DNA from: Halobacteriales archaeon QS_1_68_20
GTDB lineage: Archaea > Halobacteriota > Halobacteria > Halobacteriales > PXRE01
Assembly (NCBI GenBank): GCA_003021085.1
Contig: PXRE01000009.1
Location: forward strand, 44,106 to 108,105
Reading direction: 5' to 3'
Length of the DNA: 64,000 nt
The number at the start of each line of letters is the position of its first letter. The first letter of the stretch is position 1. Below are positions 26,405-35,191 of this stretch, piece after piece. The position numbers and the translations under genes were made by a program. The notes beneath the pieces were generated by a model. That model saw only the letters and a list, made by a program, of their open reading frames with translations, was not told where the DNA came from and searched no databases.

Positions 26405-26650
26405 ATGCCGGACATACTGGCGGAAAACCTCTCGGGGAAGGCCGTCATGGGCGACGACGGCACCGAACTCGGGATGCTATACAACATTACGATGGATCTG
26501 GACACCGGGCGGCTCCGTGATCTGCTGGTCGAACCGAACGCGGAGACGCCCGTGGGAACGATCAACTTCGGGACCGACGAGGAGGGCCGTTTCGAGGTGC
26601 CCGTCGGTCGGGTGCAGGCAGTCAAGGATTACATCGTCATTCAGCGATAG
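26405..26650 (+). CDS. PRC-barrel domain protein
   Basis: 81 residues forming one PRC-barrel: ILAENLSGKAVMGDDGTELG, then DTGRLRDLLVEP and VPVGRVQAVKDYIVI. Such proteins occur beside RNA-processing genes in archaea. Here the Nob1 nuclease gene starts 14 bases downstream. I chose the ATG at 26405 because the family begins MPxxLAxxLxGK. An upstream in-frame start at 26369 adds unconserved residues. Confidence 0.9.
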   Translation: MPDILAENLSGKAVMGDDGTELGMLYNITMDLDTGRLRDLLVEPNAETPVGTINFGTDEEGRFEVPVGRVQAVKDYIVIQR

Positions 26651-26664
26651 TCGGAGCCGCCCAA

Positions 26665-27129
26665 ATGTACGTTCTCGACGCTTCCGCGTTCATCCACGAG
26701 TACCACACCACAGAGCAGATGGCGACGGTCCCGATGGTCCGGGAGGAACTCGAAGACGAGAGTGCCTACCGCTACGACGCCATGGAGGGTGCGGGGATGC
26801 ACATCCACATCCCCAGCGACGAGACCGTCGAGACCGTCCAGCGCGCCGCCAAGGAACTGGGCGACCACGACGAACTCTCCGAGACCGACGTTCGACTGCT
26901 CGCGGCCGCCTTCGAACTGGACGGCACGCTCGTGACCGACGACTACGCGATGCAGAACGTCGCGGATCGACTGGACGTTCGCATCGACATGATCGCCCGC
27001 GACGGCATCACCGAACAGCGCGAGTGGCTGTTCCAGTGCCAGGGCTGTGGCCGCGAGTTCGAGGAGAACAAGGACCGCTGTCCGATCTGCGGTAGTTCGC
27101 TGTCCCGGAAGAACCCCTCGAACGCCTAG
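26665..27129 (+). CDS. Nob1 ribosome-maturation endonuclease (PIN and zinc ribbon)
   Basis: 154 residues. The PIN domain starts YVLDASAFIHEY (catalytic Asp 5). Further acidic residues are in SETDVRLLAAA and LVTDDYAMQNVA. The C-terminal zinc ribbon is CQGCGREF...CPICG. Nob1 cleaves the precursor to mature the 3' end of 16S rRNA. It is co-oriented and closely spaced with the PRC-barrel gene. Its 3' end overlaps by 4 bases the convergent protease gene. Confidence 0.93.
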   Translation: MYVLDASAFIHEYHTTEQMATVPMVREELEDESAYRYDAMEGAGMHIHIPSDETVETVQRAAKELGDHDELSETDVRLLAAAFELDGTLVTDDYAMQNVADRLDVRIDMIARDGITEQREWLFQCQGCGREFEENKDRCPICGSSLSRKNPSNA

Positions 27130-28220
27130 GCGCCCCCGGTCAACTGCACGTACAGCAGCCAGAACTGGATCGCGTTGAACGTCCCGTGGACGAACGCCGG
27201 GACCAGGAGGTTCTTCGTCCGGAGGTACACCGTCCCCAGCACCAGCGACAGGCAGAAGACCGCGAGGACGTTGGAGGGGTTCCACCCGTAGGCCGGGAAG
27301 TGGACGGCGCCGAAGATGACGCTGGCCAGGACCACGGCCCCGACGTCGCTGAAGTGGTCGTACAGCCGCTTCTGGATGACGTTGCGGAACAGCAACTCCT
27401 CGCCGGGGCCGACGAAGACGTACGAGGCCGGGATCATCACGAGCAGGATGTCGGGGTTGCCCTGCGCCTGGTCGACGATGGCGTGCTCGCCGGACTGGAC
27501 GCCCAGCACCGAGAACGCCAGCGTGACGGCAATCAGGACGGCGAACAACGCGATCACGCCCCCGACTGCGTACCCCAGGTCCCGGAGCGACGGGACGGTG
27601 ACGTCGACGTAGTCCAGGCCCACGCCGATGGTCCGGAGGGCGACGAACGCCGTCGTGCCCATCCCGATGCCCAGCGCCAGCGTCGAGAGCGCGTTGGCGA
27701 GCAGGCGGGTCGACTCCACGCCCACGATCTGCAGGACGATCAGCATGAGCAACGTCACGACGTAGATCGACAGCAGGCCACCGATGCCGACGACGGTGTA
27801 GATGACCGTCGCCTTCCCCATCGTGAGGAGTTGGTCGTCGGGAACGTCCCGGTACGCGAGGTACGCGGCGACGAGGCCGATGGCGCCGCCGGCCGCGGCG
27901 ACGTTCGGGCCGCTGGAGAGCGCTGCCTCGCTGACTGGCCTTTGGTAGCCGCCGTAGAAGGCGTAGCCAACCAGCGCGGCGGAGGCCGCCCCCGCGACCG
28001 CCGCGGCGAGTCTGTGACCGATGCGGTCGTACCGAAGCCCGAGGAAGGCCGCCAGCGCCACGACTGCGAGCACGCTCGTGACGACCCCGAACCCGTCGTC
28101 GACGCCGGTGATCGCGGGCCACGCGCGGGTCGCGCCCACGAGCGCGACGGCGGCGCCGACGACGCCCGCTCCCGCGGCCGGCCGTCGTCGCACGCTCTCG
28201 GGCATCCTCGTCTCGACCAT
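27126..28220 (-). CDS. CPBP (CAAX/abortive-infection) family membrane protease
   Basis: 364 residues with about eight to nine hydrophobic helices. The metalloprotease motifs are present: EELLFRNVIQ (E-E-x3-R type, near residue 265), VIFGAVHFPAYG (histidine of motif 2) and, in the last helix, FVHGTFNAIQF (motif 3). The long N-terminal TM region exceeds the minimal family. The substrate is unknown. Members act in prenyl-protein processing or bacteriocin immunity elsewhere. The ATG at 28220 is preceded by an AT-poor intergenic region. Confidence 0.9.
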   Translation of the reverse strand: MVETRMPESVRRRPAAGAGVVGAAVALVGATRAWPAITGVDDGFGVVTSVLAVVALAAFLGLRYDRIGHRLAAAVAGAASAALVGYAFYGGYQRPVSEAALSSGPNVAAAGGAIGLVAAYLAYRDVPDDQLLTMGKATVIYTVVGIGGLLSIYVVTLLMLIVLQIVGVESTRLLANALSTLALGIGMGTTAFVALRTIGVGLDYVDVTVPSLRDLGYAVGGVIALFAVLIAVTLAFSVLGVQSGEHAIVDQAQGNPDILLVMIPASYVFVGPGEELLFRNVIQKRLYDHFSDVGAVVLASVIFGAVHFPAYGWNPSNVLAVFCLSLVLGTVYLRTKNLLVPAFVHGTFNAIQFWLLYVQLTGGA

Positions 28221-28319
28221 GTCCGGTCGTTCCCTCAGCGTCCCTAAAGCTTCTGCGTTCCCGGTCGACGGTCGGATTTCGGGGGCGTCGTGGGGTTGGC
28301 CTGTTCTGGTGGATTCTTC

Positions 28320-28470
28320 GCTCCTCCGTCAGCCCTCTGGCGCGCGCGAGCACCGCGCGCGAGGTTCCCGCCGAGCGGGAGCTCGGGAGAGCTCGCTCTG
28401 ACGGTGGACGAGCAACGCAGGTGGCGCGAACGGACGTGAGCGCCCCGAGTAGCGCAATCGGTTGGGGAGG
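28320..28470. repeat. GC-rich dispersed intergenic repeat (copy 1)
   Basis: Contains overlapping GC hairpins (gcgcgcgag/ctcgcgcg-type words, gagcgggagctcgggagagctcgctc). It ends in gagtagcgcaatcggttggggagg (28447-28470). Its reverse complement recurs with two changes at 36353-36376. It is non-coding. Confidence 0.7.
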
Positions 28471-28490
28471 CCGTGGCCATCCCTAGGTTT

Positions 28491-28542
28491 TGCATGCCGC
28501 TAGCGTCGATCCTGTCCGATCCAGCAAGACTAGCGGCATGCA
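28491..28542. terminator. 13-bp perfect inverted repeat
   Basis: tgcatgccgctag (28491-28503) pairs exactly with ctagcggcatgca (28530-28542) across a 26-base loop. It lies between the 3' end of pgi (minus strand) and the 5' region of the CPBP gene. It may terminate pgi transcription or be a protein-binding site; there is no T-run. Confidence 0.5.
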
Positions 28543-28638
28543 ACGCCCAGGGGTCAACCTCACGCCTCCCCAGCCGTGGGGTTCGGCCCGGCGACCGACC
28601 GCCGAGGTCGCCGGGCCTCACCTGGACCCTCGCGCGCG

Positions 28639-29916
28639 TTACTCGGCCAGTTCGTCACCGGGCCGCTCGGGCAGGTCGCCGGTCCGCAGGGACTCGCGGG
28701 TCGCCTCCTTCCCCCACTCGACCGCCGGTTGATCGAAGGCGTCGACGCCGAACAGTTCGCCCACCAGGATGCAGGCGGCCTCCATGCCGTAGAGCAGTTC
28801 GCCCAATCCGCGGGCGTCCACGCGGTCGAGTTCGATCCGGACGGACGGCCGCCCCGCAGCGGCGAGACTGGCCGCCGTGGCGTCGAGTTCGGTATCCAGC
28901 AGTTCACCGAGGCTCGTCCCCGAGAGGTACGAGAGCGCCTCGGCGTCCGGGTCGGGGATGGCGCGGTCCTCGCGCTCGCCGGGCGCGACGAACGTCACGA
29001 GTTTGTCACGCGGGCCCGCGCGGTACAGTTGTAACTGGGAGTGCTGGTCGGTCGCGCCGAGCGCGCGGGCGGGCGTCTGGCCGATGTCGTCCTTGCCGAG
29101 GCTCTCGGCCCACAGTTGCGCGAACCACTCCGCGAACGTCTCCAGCGATTCGGCGTACGGCATCATCGCGTTCACGGCCGCGCCACGTTCGGCCAGGGCG
29201 TAACTGACCGCGCCGTATGCGTACGCCGGACAGTCGAACAGTGACCCGGCCAGCGACTCCGCGCCGGCCGCACCGCCGGCCAGCAGGCCCTCGATGTCGA
29301 CGCCGCAGATGGCGGGCGCGGCGAGGCCGACCGGCGACAGCGCAGAGAACCGGCCGGGGACGCCCTCGGGGACCGGGAGCGTCGGCAGGTCGTGGCGCTC
29401 GGCCAGGTCCGCGAGCGGCCCGTCGTCGCCGGTGAGCACCAGCGTCCGCTCGGTCCAGTCGACGCCGGCGCGCTCGAAGGCCTCCCGGCAGACCAGGAAG
29501 TTCGCCAGCGTCTCGGCGGTCGTCCCCGAGCGCGAGACGGCGACCAGCGCCGTCTCCGACAGGGGAAGGTCGTCGAGGCGGTCGGCCACCCACGCGGGGT
29601 CGACGTTGTCGAGGTAGTAGGCGTCTGCGCCGGTCGGCAGCGCGGCCGTGATGGTCGCGGCCCCCAGAGCGCTCCCGCCGATGCCTGCGGTGAGGACGGC
29701 CGAGGCGTCCGCAAGCGGGTCGACTGCTCGCCTGATGGCGTCCGGGTCGGTCCGCTCCGGCAGGTTCAGGGCGGCGTAGCCGTGTTCCTCGTCCGCCCGG
29801 CCGGCCTCGATGCGCCTGTGGGCCTGCGCTACCCGGGCGTCCAGTCGCTCCAGCGACTCCCGGGCGACCCCCGGGCTGGCGACCCCCGCGAGCGCGTTGC
29901 CGATGTCGACGCGCAT
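28639..29916 (-). CDS. pgi: Glucose-6-phosphate isomerase
   Basis: 425 residues, the short archaeal/bacterial PGI form. It interconverts glucose-6-phosphate and fructose-6-phosphate. SIS-fold motifs: TAGIGGSALGAATI (substrate phosphate loop), LVAVSRSGTTAETL, catalytic Glu region PYAESLETFAEWF, and GQTPARALGATDQHSQLQLY with the active-site His. The C-terminal lysine helix is AVEWGKEATRESL. The GTG/ATG choice is settled by the family N-terminus MRVDIGNAL. It is preceded by the promoter at about 29930-29945 (accctaaacgg on the plus strand). Confidence 0.96.
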   Translation of the reverse strand: MRVDIGNALAGVASPGVARESLERLDARVAQAHRRIEAGRADEEHGYAALNLPERTDPDAIRRAVDPLADASAVLTAGIGGSALGAATITAALPTGADAYYLDNVDPAWVADRLDDLPLSETALVAVSRSGTTAETLANFLVCREAFERAGVDWTERTLVLTGDDGPLADLAERHDLPTLPVPEGVPGRFSALSPVGLAAPAICGVDIEGLLAGGAAGAESLAGSLFDCPAYAYGAVSYALAERGAAVNAMMPYAESLETFAEWFAQLWAESLGKDDIGQTPARALGATDQHSQLQLYRAGPRDKLVTFVAPGEREDRAIPDPDAEALSYLSGTSLGELLDTELDATAASLAAAGRPSVRIELDRVDARGLGELLYGMEAACILVGELFGVDAFDQPAVEWGKEATRESLRTGDLPERPGDELAE

Positions 29917-30068
29917 AGTTGGATCACCGGCGGCCCGACCCTAAACGGTTCCTATGCCGAATCAGTGCGAGCGAGGAGCGACCGCGGAGGCAGTGCCAGC
30001 GGCACCACGCTGGCAGGTGGCGGCCCGGTACCGCGCCGCTTTTGCCGGCCCCAGTCGAAGCGCCGGCC

Positions 30069-30647
30069 ATGAGCGACGAGGCCTACGGCGGGGCAGTGGG
30101 CGCGTTCCCGTACGCCTTCCGGACGAGCGACTCCAGGTTGTTCCGCCTGTACGTCGTGCTCGCCGCCGTGCTGACGGCGCTGTCCATCGTCTTCTTCCTG
30201 TTCGCGCTGGCGTTCTGGGTGGCCCAGACGCTCGGGCAGTCCCCGGTCGCCGCGCTCTCGCGAGCGTTCCTGATTTTGATCTGGCTAGCCGTCGTCGCCC
30301 CCGTCATCGCGCCCGTCCTGCTGGTAGCGCGTCGACACCGCCGCGGCCGGCCGGTCGACCACCGGTACGACGTGGCGCTTGCGGCCACCGGATTCCTGTA
30401 CGTCCTCGCGGTCTACGTCGGCCTGCTGATCGGCGCACCCGCGGACGCACGGGGCACGCCGACCGGGGCCGTCGCCCCCGTCGTCGAGACGCTGTACGCG
30501 ATGCCGCGGTGGGCCGGCGCCGTCCCGCCGCTGGCGGTCGTCGCCGCGATGTACCTCGCCCACTGGACGCTGGGTCGGGCCCCGGCCGACGCCGACGTGG
30601 ACGGTCGATCCGGAGACGACGACCGGCCGGGTGACGCGCCCGAGTGA
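30069..30647 (+). CDS. Four-TM membrane protein of unknown function
   Basis: 192 residues. Four hydrophobic helices (about 25-55, 68-88, 105-127, 147-167) are separated by short loops, including RRHRRGRPVDHRYD on the cytoplasmic side. The acidic tail is disordered. No family is recognised. The next gene begins within or just after its stop, suggesting co-transcription. Confidence 0.7.
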   Translation: MSDEAYGGAVGAFPYAFRTSDSRLFRLYVVLAAVLTALSIVFFLFALAFWVAQTLGQSPVAALSRAFLILIWLAVVAPVIAPVLLVARRHRRGRPVDHRYDVALAATGFLYVLAVYVGLLIGAPADARGTPTGAVAPVVETLYAMPRWAGAVPPLAVVAAMYLAHWTLGRAPADADVDGRSGDDDRPGDAPE

Positions 30648-30682
30648 GCAAGCACAAGGCCGTCGCCGTCCGATTGGCGACC

Positions 30683-31207
30683 ATGGAACGGAAACGCGGT
30701 ACCTTCGTCGTCACCCACGCCGACGACGCCACGGCGGTTCTCCGGGACGCGGAGGACGGCCAGGTCCACACCATGCAGGAGAACCCGGACGTGACGGCGG
30801 GTGACGTCATCGAGGCGACCGTCGAACCGGCCCCCCCGACGGGGACGGCCTGGGAAGTGATCGAGGTAGACGAGCGCCGGACGGTCAGCGTCGAGCGGAG
30901 CGGGGAACCGCCGACGCGCCACGAGCGCGACGTCGCGGCCGACCAGGCGGTCGGGGAACTCACCCGTGTCGAGCGCGCCGGAACGGGCGAGTTACACGTC
31001 CTCACGGTCCCGGAGGATCACGTCGAAGCGGCCGTCTCCGACGTCCTCGACGACGAGGAGGGCCTGCTCGCGCGGGCCGCTCGCCTGGGCATCGGTCGCG
31101 TCGAGGTCCGGGCCGTCGAGGTGGACCCGACGGATGGGCAGGGCGCCGACGGTGACGGCGAAGCGGCCGAGAAATACGGCGTCGTCAGCGTGCGGTACCT
31201 GCCATAA
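30683..31207 (+). CDS. Haloarchaeal conserved protein (DUF5812-like)
   Basis: 174 residues from the ATG at 30683. The alternative is a GTG at 30644 that overlaps the preceding stop but adds a poorly conserved, basic stretch. ERKRGTFVVTHADDATAVLR is followed by VHTMQENPDVTAGDVIEATV, an OB-like strand set, and a second alpha/beta half (GELHVLTVPEDHVEAAVSDV). I recognise the pattern as a haloarchaea-only family, tentatively DUF5812. The function is unknown. Confidence 0.7.
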   Translation: MERKRGTFVVTHADDATAVLRDAEDGQVHTMQENPDVTAGDVIEATVEPAPPTGTAWEVIEVDERRTVSVERSGEPPTRHERDVAADQAVGELTRVERAGTGELHVLTVPEDHVEAAVSDVLDDEEGLLARAARLGIGRVEVRAVEVDPTDGQGADGDGEAAEKYGVVSVRYLP

Positions 31208-31338
31208 CCCCTTGTTCTCGCTGTTTGACGAATACTGGACGTTTCGTCGCTCGACGTGGTTGTTGACGGACGCAAGAAACCAATGGGTCCCTCGGGGTCG
31301 TCCGTACATTCATACGTCAACGGGAAGTACCATCAGGT

Positions 31339-31569
31339 ATGCCACCGGATCAGGTCGATGCCTCGTCCGAGGACACCGAACTTGCGACGACAATCGGGCT
31401 GTACGCCCTCGGGGAGTTGTCGCTCGGTGAGGCGGCAAGCCGGGCCGACGTCTCCCGGATCGGGATGCGGGAGATCCTCGACGACGCTGGCATCGCGCTC
31501 CGGTTCGGCCCACAAACGAAAGAGGAGGCCAGTGACGATGTCGACGTCGCCCGACGAGCAAACGAGTAG
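31339..31569 (+). CDS. UPF0175-type antitoxin
   Basis: 76 residues. ELATTIGLYALGELSLGEAA, then SRADVSRIGMREILDDAGI, has the helix-turn-helix layout of UPF0175 proteins, the usual partner of DUF3368/PIN toxins. It overlaps the start of the following toxin frame (ATG 31538), as expected for an antitoxin-toxin pair. Confidence 0.8.
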   Translation: MPPDQVDASSEDTELATTIGLYALGELSLGEAASRADVSRIGMREILDDAGIALRFGPQTKEEASDDVDVARRANE

Positions 31570-32099
31570 GGCCCCGTCACCCGTCGTTCTCGACGCGACC
31601 GTTCTCGTCAACTACGCCAGGACGGATTCGGTCTTGGCTCTCCAGGGTCGTCGCGATTCCAGTGACGGTACGAGCAGTCGAACAGGAACTGAGGAGGGGT
31701 CGAGAGGACGGATACGAGTTCCTCGAACCGGCGCTCGATCGACTGGAGGCCGTTGACGATTTTCCCCGTGGGCCGACCGACTGGATTGGCGTCGTTCCCA
31801 TCGACGGGTCGCCGCGGAACGACGTCCCCGAAGTGATCGAGAAACTGGATCGCGGAGAAGCCCACGCCCTGTACCGGGCCTGGCCCGACCGGACGCTGGC
31901 GAGCGATGACCTCGACGCGAGACAACTTGCGAAGAGCCGGGACGTTCCTGTAACCGGTTCTATCGGTATTCTCGCCGCCGGAGTCGAGAGCGGAGAGCTC
32001 TCGGTCGAAACCGCCGACGATTGGCTCGACGTCTGGCGTGATACCGGCTATTATTCCCCGGTGGACAGCGTTGCTGAACTCGTCGACAGTCCGGATTGA
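31538..32099 (+). pseudogene. PIN-like (DUF3368) toxin, frameshifted
   Basis: The N-terminus APSPVVLDATVLVNYART carries the first catalytic Asp of a PIN domain. About 28 residues in, the frame shifts near 31625-31635, after which SRVVAIPVTVRAVEQEL continues in another frame to the end (GEAHALYRAWPDRTLASDDL, then DVPVTGSIGILAAG). The total of 562 bases is one off a multiple of three. It is the toxin partner of the UPF0175 gene. If the indel is real, the toxin is dead while the antitoxin remains. Confidence 0.8.
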
Positions 32100-32141
32100 A
32101 CCGAAACCGAGTTAGCGATCTTCGGGGCCCGACCGCTAGCG

Positions 32142-32489
32142 TCAGGACTCGGTCGGGCCGCCCTCGCTCTGGACCTTCCAGCCGCCCTGGATGCCGCAGG
32201 CCTCCCGGACCTCGTAGTCGATGTCGGTGTCCTCGCCGACGCGGCGGCCGTCCTCGACGGCCTCGACGCGCAGGGGGACGTCGAGGGTGTTCCCGCAGCA
32301 CCCGACGCCCACGAACTCCTCCCAGGCGTCCCCGACCGCGACCGTGCCGAGGGTCTTGCGGAGCCAGGCCCTGAACGACCGCGTCTCGATCTGGTGGCGG
32401 CCCCACCCGCTGAGGTCCGAGGGGTAGGAGACGACGACGCGGTCGGCCTCGCCGGTCGCGGCCTGGTCGACGGATTCGGGGTCGCTCAT
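32142..32489 (-). CDS. Conserved haloarchaeal hypothetical protein
   Basis: 115 residues. ADRVVVSYPSDLSGWGRHQI, then TRSFRAWLRKTLGTVAVGDA, followed by a CC pair in GVGCCGNTLDVPL and a C-terminal cysteine (REACGIQGGW). The three cysteines could bind metal. No known function. It is transcribed divergently from secF. Confidence 0.65.
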   Translation of the reverse strand: MSDPESVDQAATGEADRVVVSYPSDLSGWGRHQIETRSFRAWLRKTLGTVAVGDAWEEFVGVGCCGNTLDVPLRVEAVEDGRRVGEDTDIDYEVREACGIQGGWKVQSEGGPTES

Positions 32490-32620
32490 GGGCGCGCTTG
32501 GGCGCCGGGCTACAAAGCCGTGACGGGGCTCGCTGACCGCTCAGGCCTCTGTCGACGGCGGTGCCGGCCGCGGCGACGAGATAAGAAGGCTTATTCACGC
32601 CCCTTTCGGAACCAACTCCC

Positions 32621-32665
32621 ATGATCGAGGACGTCGCCCGGAGGTGGATCTATGGGCGGGGATGA
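32621..32665 (+). CDS. Possible 14-residue leader peptide upstream of secF
   Basis: ATG at 32621 reads MIEDVARRWIYGRG and stops at TGA 32663-32665, overlapping the secF ATG at 32652 in another frame. A TATA-like ataagaaggcttattc word lies about 25-40 bases upstream. This suggests that transcription starts near this ATG and that translation of secF may be coupled to it. It could be chance. Confidence 0.3.
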   Translation: MIEDVARRWIYGRG

Positions 32666-33548
32666 CGTCGAACCGTTCGAGTTACCGTTCGGGCTGGGCG
32701 AGGTCGACTACACGAAGTACACGAATCGCCAACTCGCAGCCGTGCCGCTCGGGGTCCTGGCCGTCGCGCTGGCCATCCTCCTCGTTTGGTCTACGATGAT
32801 GGCACCGGTCGGGTGGCCCGCACAACCGGGCATCGACTTCGTCGGCGGGACCGAACTGCAGATCCAGACGAGCGATAGCCAGGAGGAGATCGAGGCGGCG
32901 TTTTCCCAGGAACCCGAGTCCGTGCGGGGCATCGCCGCCCAGGAGGACACCTACATCGTGACGTTCAAGGAAGGTGATACGTCGACGCTCAAGGACGACG
33001 CGGAAGCGGCCGGCTACAGCGTCGAACAGGTCCGTGAGGTCTCCGCGACCTTCGGCGGGAGTTCCCAGAGCCAGGCGCTCATCGGCGTCGGCATCGCCTT
33101 CCTGGGGATGAGCATCGTCGTCTTCCTGCTGTTCCGGTCGTTCGTGCCCTCCATCGCGGTGGTGGCGAGCGCGTTCTCGGACATCGTCATCCCCATCGCG
33201 CTGATGAACCTGCTGAGCATCGAGATGAGCCTGGGGACCGTCGCGGCGCTGTTGATGATCATCGGTTACAGCGTCGACTCGGACCTCCTGCTCAACAGTA
33301 ACATCCTCCGGCGGCGCGGTGGCTTCTACCAGAGCGCCTACCGGGCGATGAACACGGGGATCACGATGACGCTGACGTCGCTGTCGGCGATGACGGTGAT
33401 GACGGTGGTCGCCTGGTTCTTCCAGATTCCGCTGTTGCCGAACATCGGCGCCGTCCTGGTGTTCGGGCTGGCGGCCGACCTGATGAACACCTACCTGATG
33501 AACATGAGTCTGCTTCGCTGGTACAAGTTCGAGGGGGTCAAACGATGA
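32652..33548 (+). CDS. secF: Protein translocase subunit SecF
   Basis: 298 residues with six TM helices and one large extracytoplasmic loop. The signature GIDFVGGTELQIQ, the SATFGGSSQSQ loop end and the conserved GYSVDSDLLLNSNIL of TM4-5 are intact. SecDF uses the proton gradient to aid late steps of Sec export. The gene overlaps secD by ATGA in the archaeal secF-secD order. Confidence 0.95.
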   Translation: MGGDDVEPFELPFGLGEVDYTKYTNRQLAAVPLGVLAVALAILLVWSTMMAPVGWPAQPGIDFVGGTELQIQTSDSQEEIEAAFSQEPESVRGIAAQEDTYIVTFKEGDTSTLKDDAEAAGYSVEQVREVSATFGGSSQSQALIGVGIAFLGMSIVVFLLFRSFVPSIAVVASAFSDIVIPIALMNLLSIEMSLGTVAALLMIIGYSVDSDLLLNSNILRRRGGFYQSAYRAMNTGITMTLTSLSAMTVMTVVAWFFQIPLLPNIGAVLVFGLAADLMNTYLMNMSLLRWYKFEGVKR

Positions 33549-35137
33549 GCGACGGCTACTACGCGAAGGCGAAGGCCAACTGGCGGGTGCTGTTGCTGAC
33601 GGTATTCATCCTGATGAGTACCATCTCGCTGTTCGTGCCCGCGGCGGTCGTCTCGGGCGGCGGCGTCACCAACCTGGAGTACGGCCTGGACCTCGACGGC
33701 GGGACCCGCGTCCGCGCGCCGTTCGTCGGCATGACGGCCGAAGGCGTCGACGTCGGGAACGCCAACCCGAGCAACCTCGAGACCCAGATCGCCGAGGACC
33801 TCGGCCTGAGCCCGGCGGACGTCCAGGTCCGGCCCAGCGGACAGACGGTCGAGGTCTTCTCGGAGAACGTCTCCGAGTCCGAGTTCGGCGCCGCCCTGGA
33901 GTCGGCCGGCCTTGAGTACGACTCCATACGGAGCGGGGTGACCGAGCAGACGCGGACCGTCGCGCGCAACACGGTCGAGGACAAGATCAGCGAGTCCCCG
34001 CAGATCCCCGGCGGGAAGGTCCAGATGGTGACCACGCCCGGTGGCGAACACTTCCTGCTCATCGAGGCGCCCGGCGTCACCAGGGACCAGGTGCTCGACC
34101 TCATTCGCGAACGCGGCGTCGTCGAGATCGTCGCCATCTACCCGACCGGTTCCGGGAGCAACGGGACGGTCGCCAACGACACCGGCCGCGAGCGCGAGTT
34201 CAACGTCCCCGAGGGTTACGCAACCGAGACGATGTTCACCCAGGCCGAACTCGCGTCGGTCAGTAGCGCCCGCGAGGGACAGGGCACCCAGGACCCGCAC
34301 GTCCCCGTGTCGCTGCGGGACGGTGCGGCCCAGGACTTCGAGTCCCGCATGATCGAACTCGGGTTCACCAACGAGGGCGTCGGCCGGTGCGATTGGCGGG
34401 CCGACCAGTCCGATCCGGGCTACTGCCTGCTGACCGTCGTCGACGGCGAGGTCGTCTACGCGGCTAACATGGGCCAGGGACTGGCCGACGACATGAACGC
34501 CCGGGAGTACAGCAAGACGGGCGACTTCCGCCTGGAGACGACCAACATCTCGGAGGCCCGCGCGCTCCGCGTCAACCTGCAGGCTGGTGCGCTGCCCACC
34601 GACCTCGATCTGGACGCGGGCACCTCCTCGTACATCGAACCCAGCATCGCCGAGCGGTTCAAGTTCCTCTCGCTACTGACGGGAGTGCTGGCCGCGCTGA
34701 CGGTCGCGCTGGTCATCTACGCCCGCTACCGGAACCCGAAGGTGTCGATCCCGCTGTTCCTGACGGCGCTGACGGAGGTCTACATCCTGCTCGGGTTCGC
34801 CGCGGCGATCAGTCTGCCGCTGGACCTGGCACACATCGCCGGGTTCATCGCCGCCATCGGAACGGGGGTGGACGACCTGGTGATCATCGCCGACGAGGTG
34901 ATGTCCCAGGGTGACGTCAAGACCAGGCGCGTCTTCCGCAACCGCTTCCGGAAGGCGTTCTGGGTAATCGGCGCCGCCGCCATCACGACCATCATCGCCA
35001 TGAGTCCGCTGACGGTGCTGTCGCTGGGTGACCTCTCCGGGTTCGCCATCGTCACCATCGTCGGCGTGCTCGTCGGGGTGCTGATCACCCGGCCCGCCTA
35101 CGGCGACATCTTGCGGACGCTGTTGACCCGCGAGTGA
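33545..35137 (+). CDS. secD: Protein translocase subunit SecD
   Basis: 530 residues. TM1 near residues 15-35, the D1 motif YGLDLDGGTRVRAPF, and a long P1 head domain are followed by five C-terminal TM helices. The conserved FIAAIGTGVDDLVIIADE lies in TM4. Length and motifs are typical of haloarchaeal SecD. Translationally coupled with secF. Confidence 0.95.
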   Translation: MSDGYYAKAKANWRVLLLTVFILMSTISLFVPAAVVSGGGVTNLEYGLDLDGGTRVRAPFVGMTAEGVDVGNANPSNLETQIAEDLGLSPADVQVRPSGQTVEVFSENVSESEFGAALESAGLEYDSIRSGVTEQTRTVARNTVEDKISESPQIPGGKVQMVTTPGGEHFLLIEAPGVTRDQVLDLIRERGVVEIVAIYPTGSGSNGTVANDTGREREFNVPEGYATETMFTQAELASVSSAREGQGTQDPHVPVSLRDGAAQDFESRMIELGFTNEGVGRCDWRADQSDPGYCLLTVVDGEVVYAANMGQGLADDMNAREYSKTGDFRLETTNISEARALRVNLQAGALPTDLDLDAGTSSYIEPSIAERFKFLSLLTGVLAALTVALVIYARYRNPKVSIPLFLTALTEVYILLGFAAAISLPLDLAHIAGFIAAIGTGVDDLVIIADEVMSQGDVKTRRVFRNRFRKAFWVIGAAAITTIIAMSPLTVLSLGDLSGFAIVTIVGVLVGVLITRPAYGDILRTLLTRE

Positions 35138-35191
35138 CGGACCGGGTCGCCGAACTCCTGTACTCGACTTCTTCGCCCCGCTTTTCCCAGT

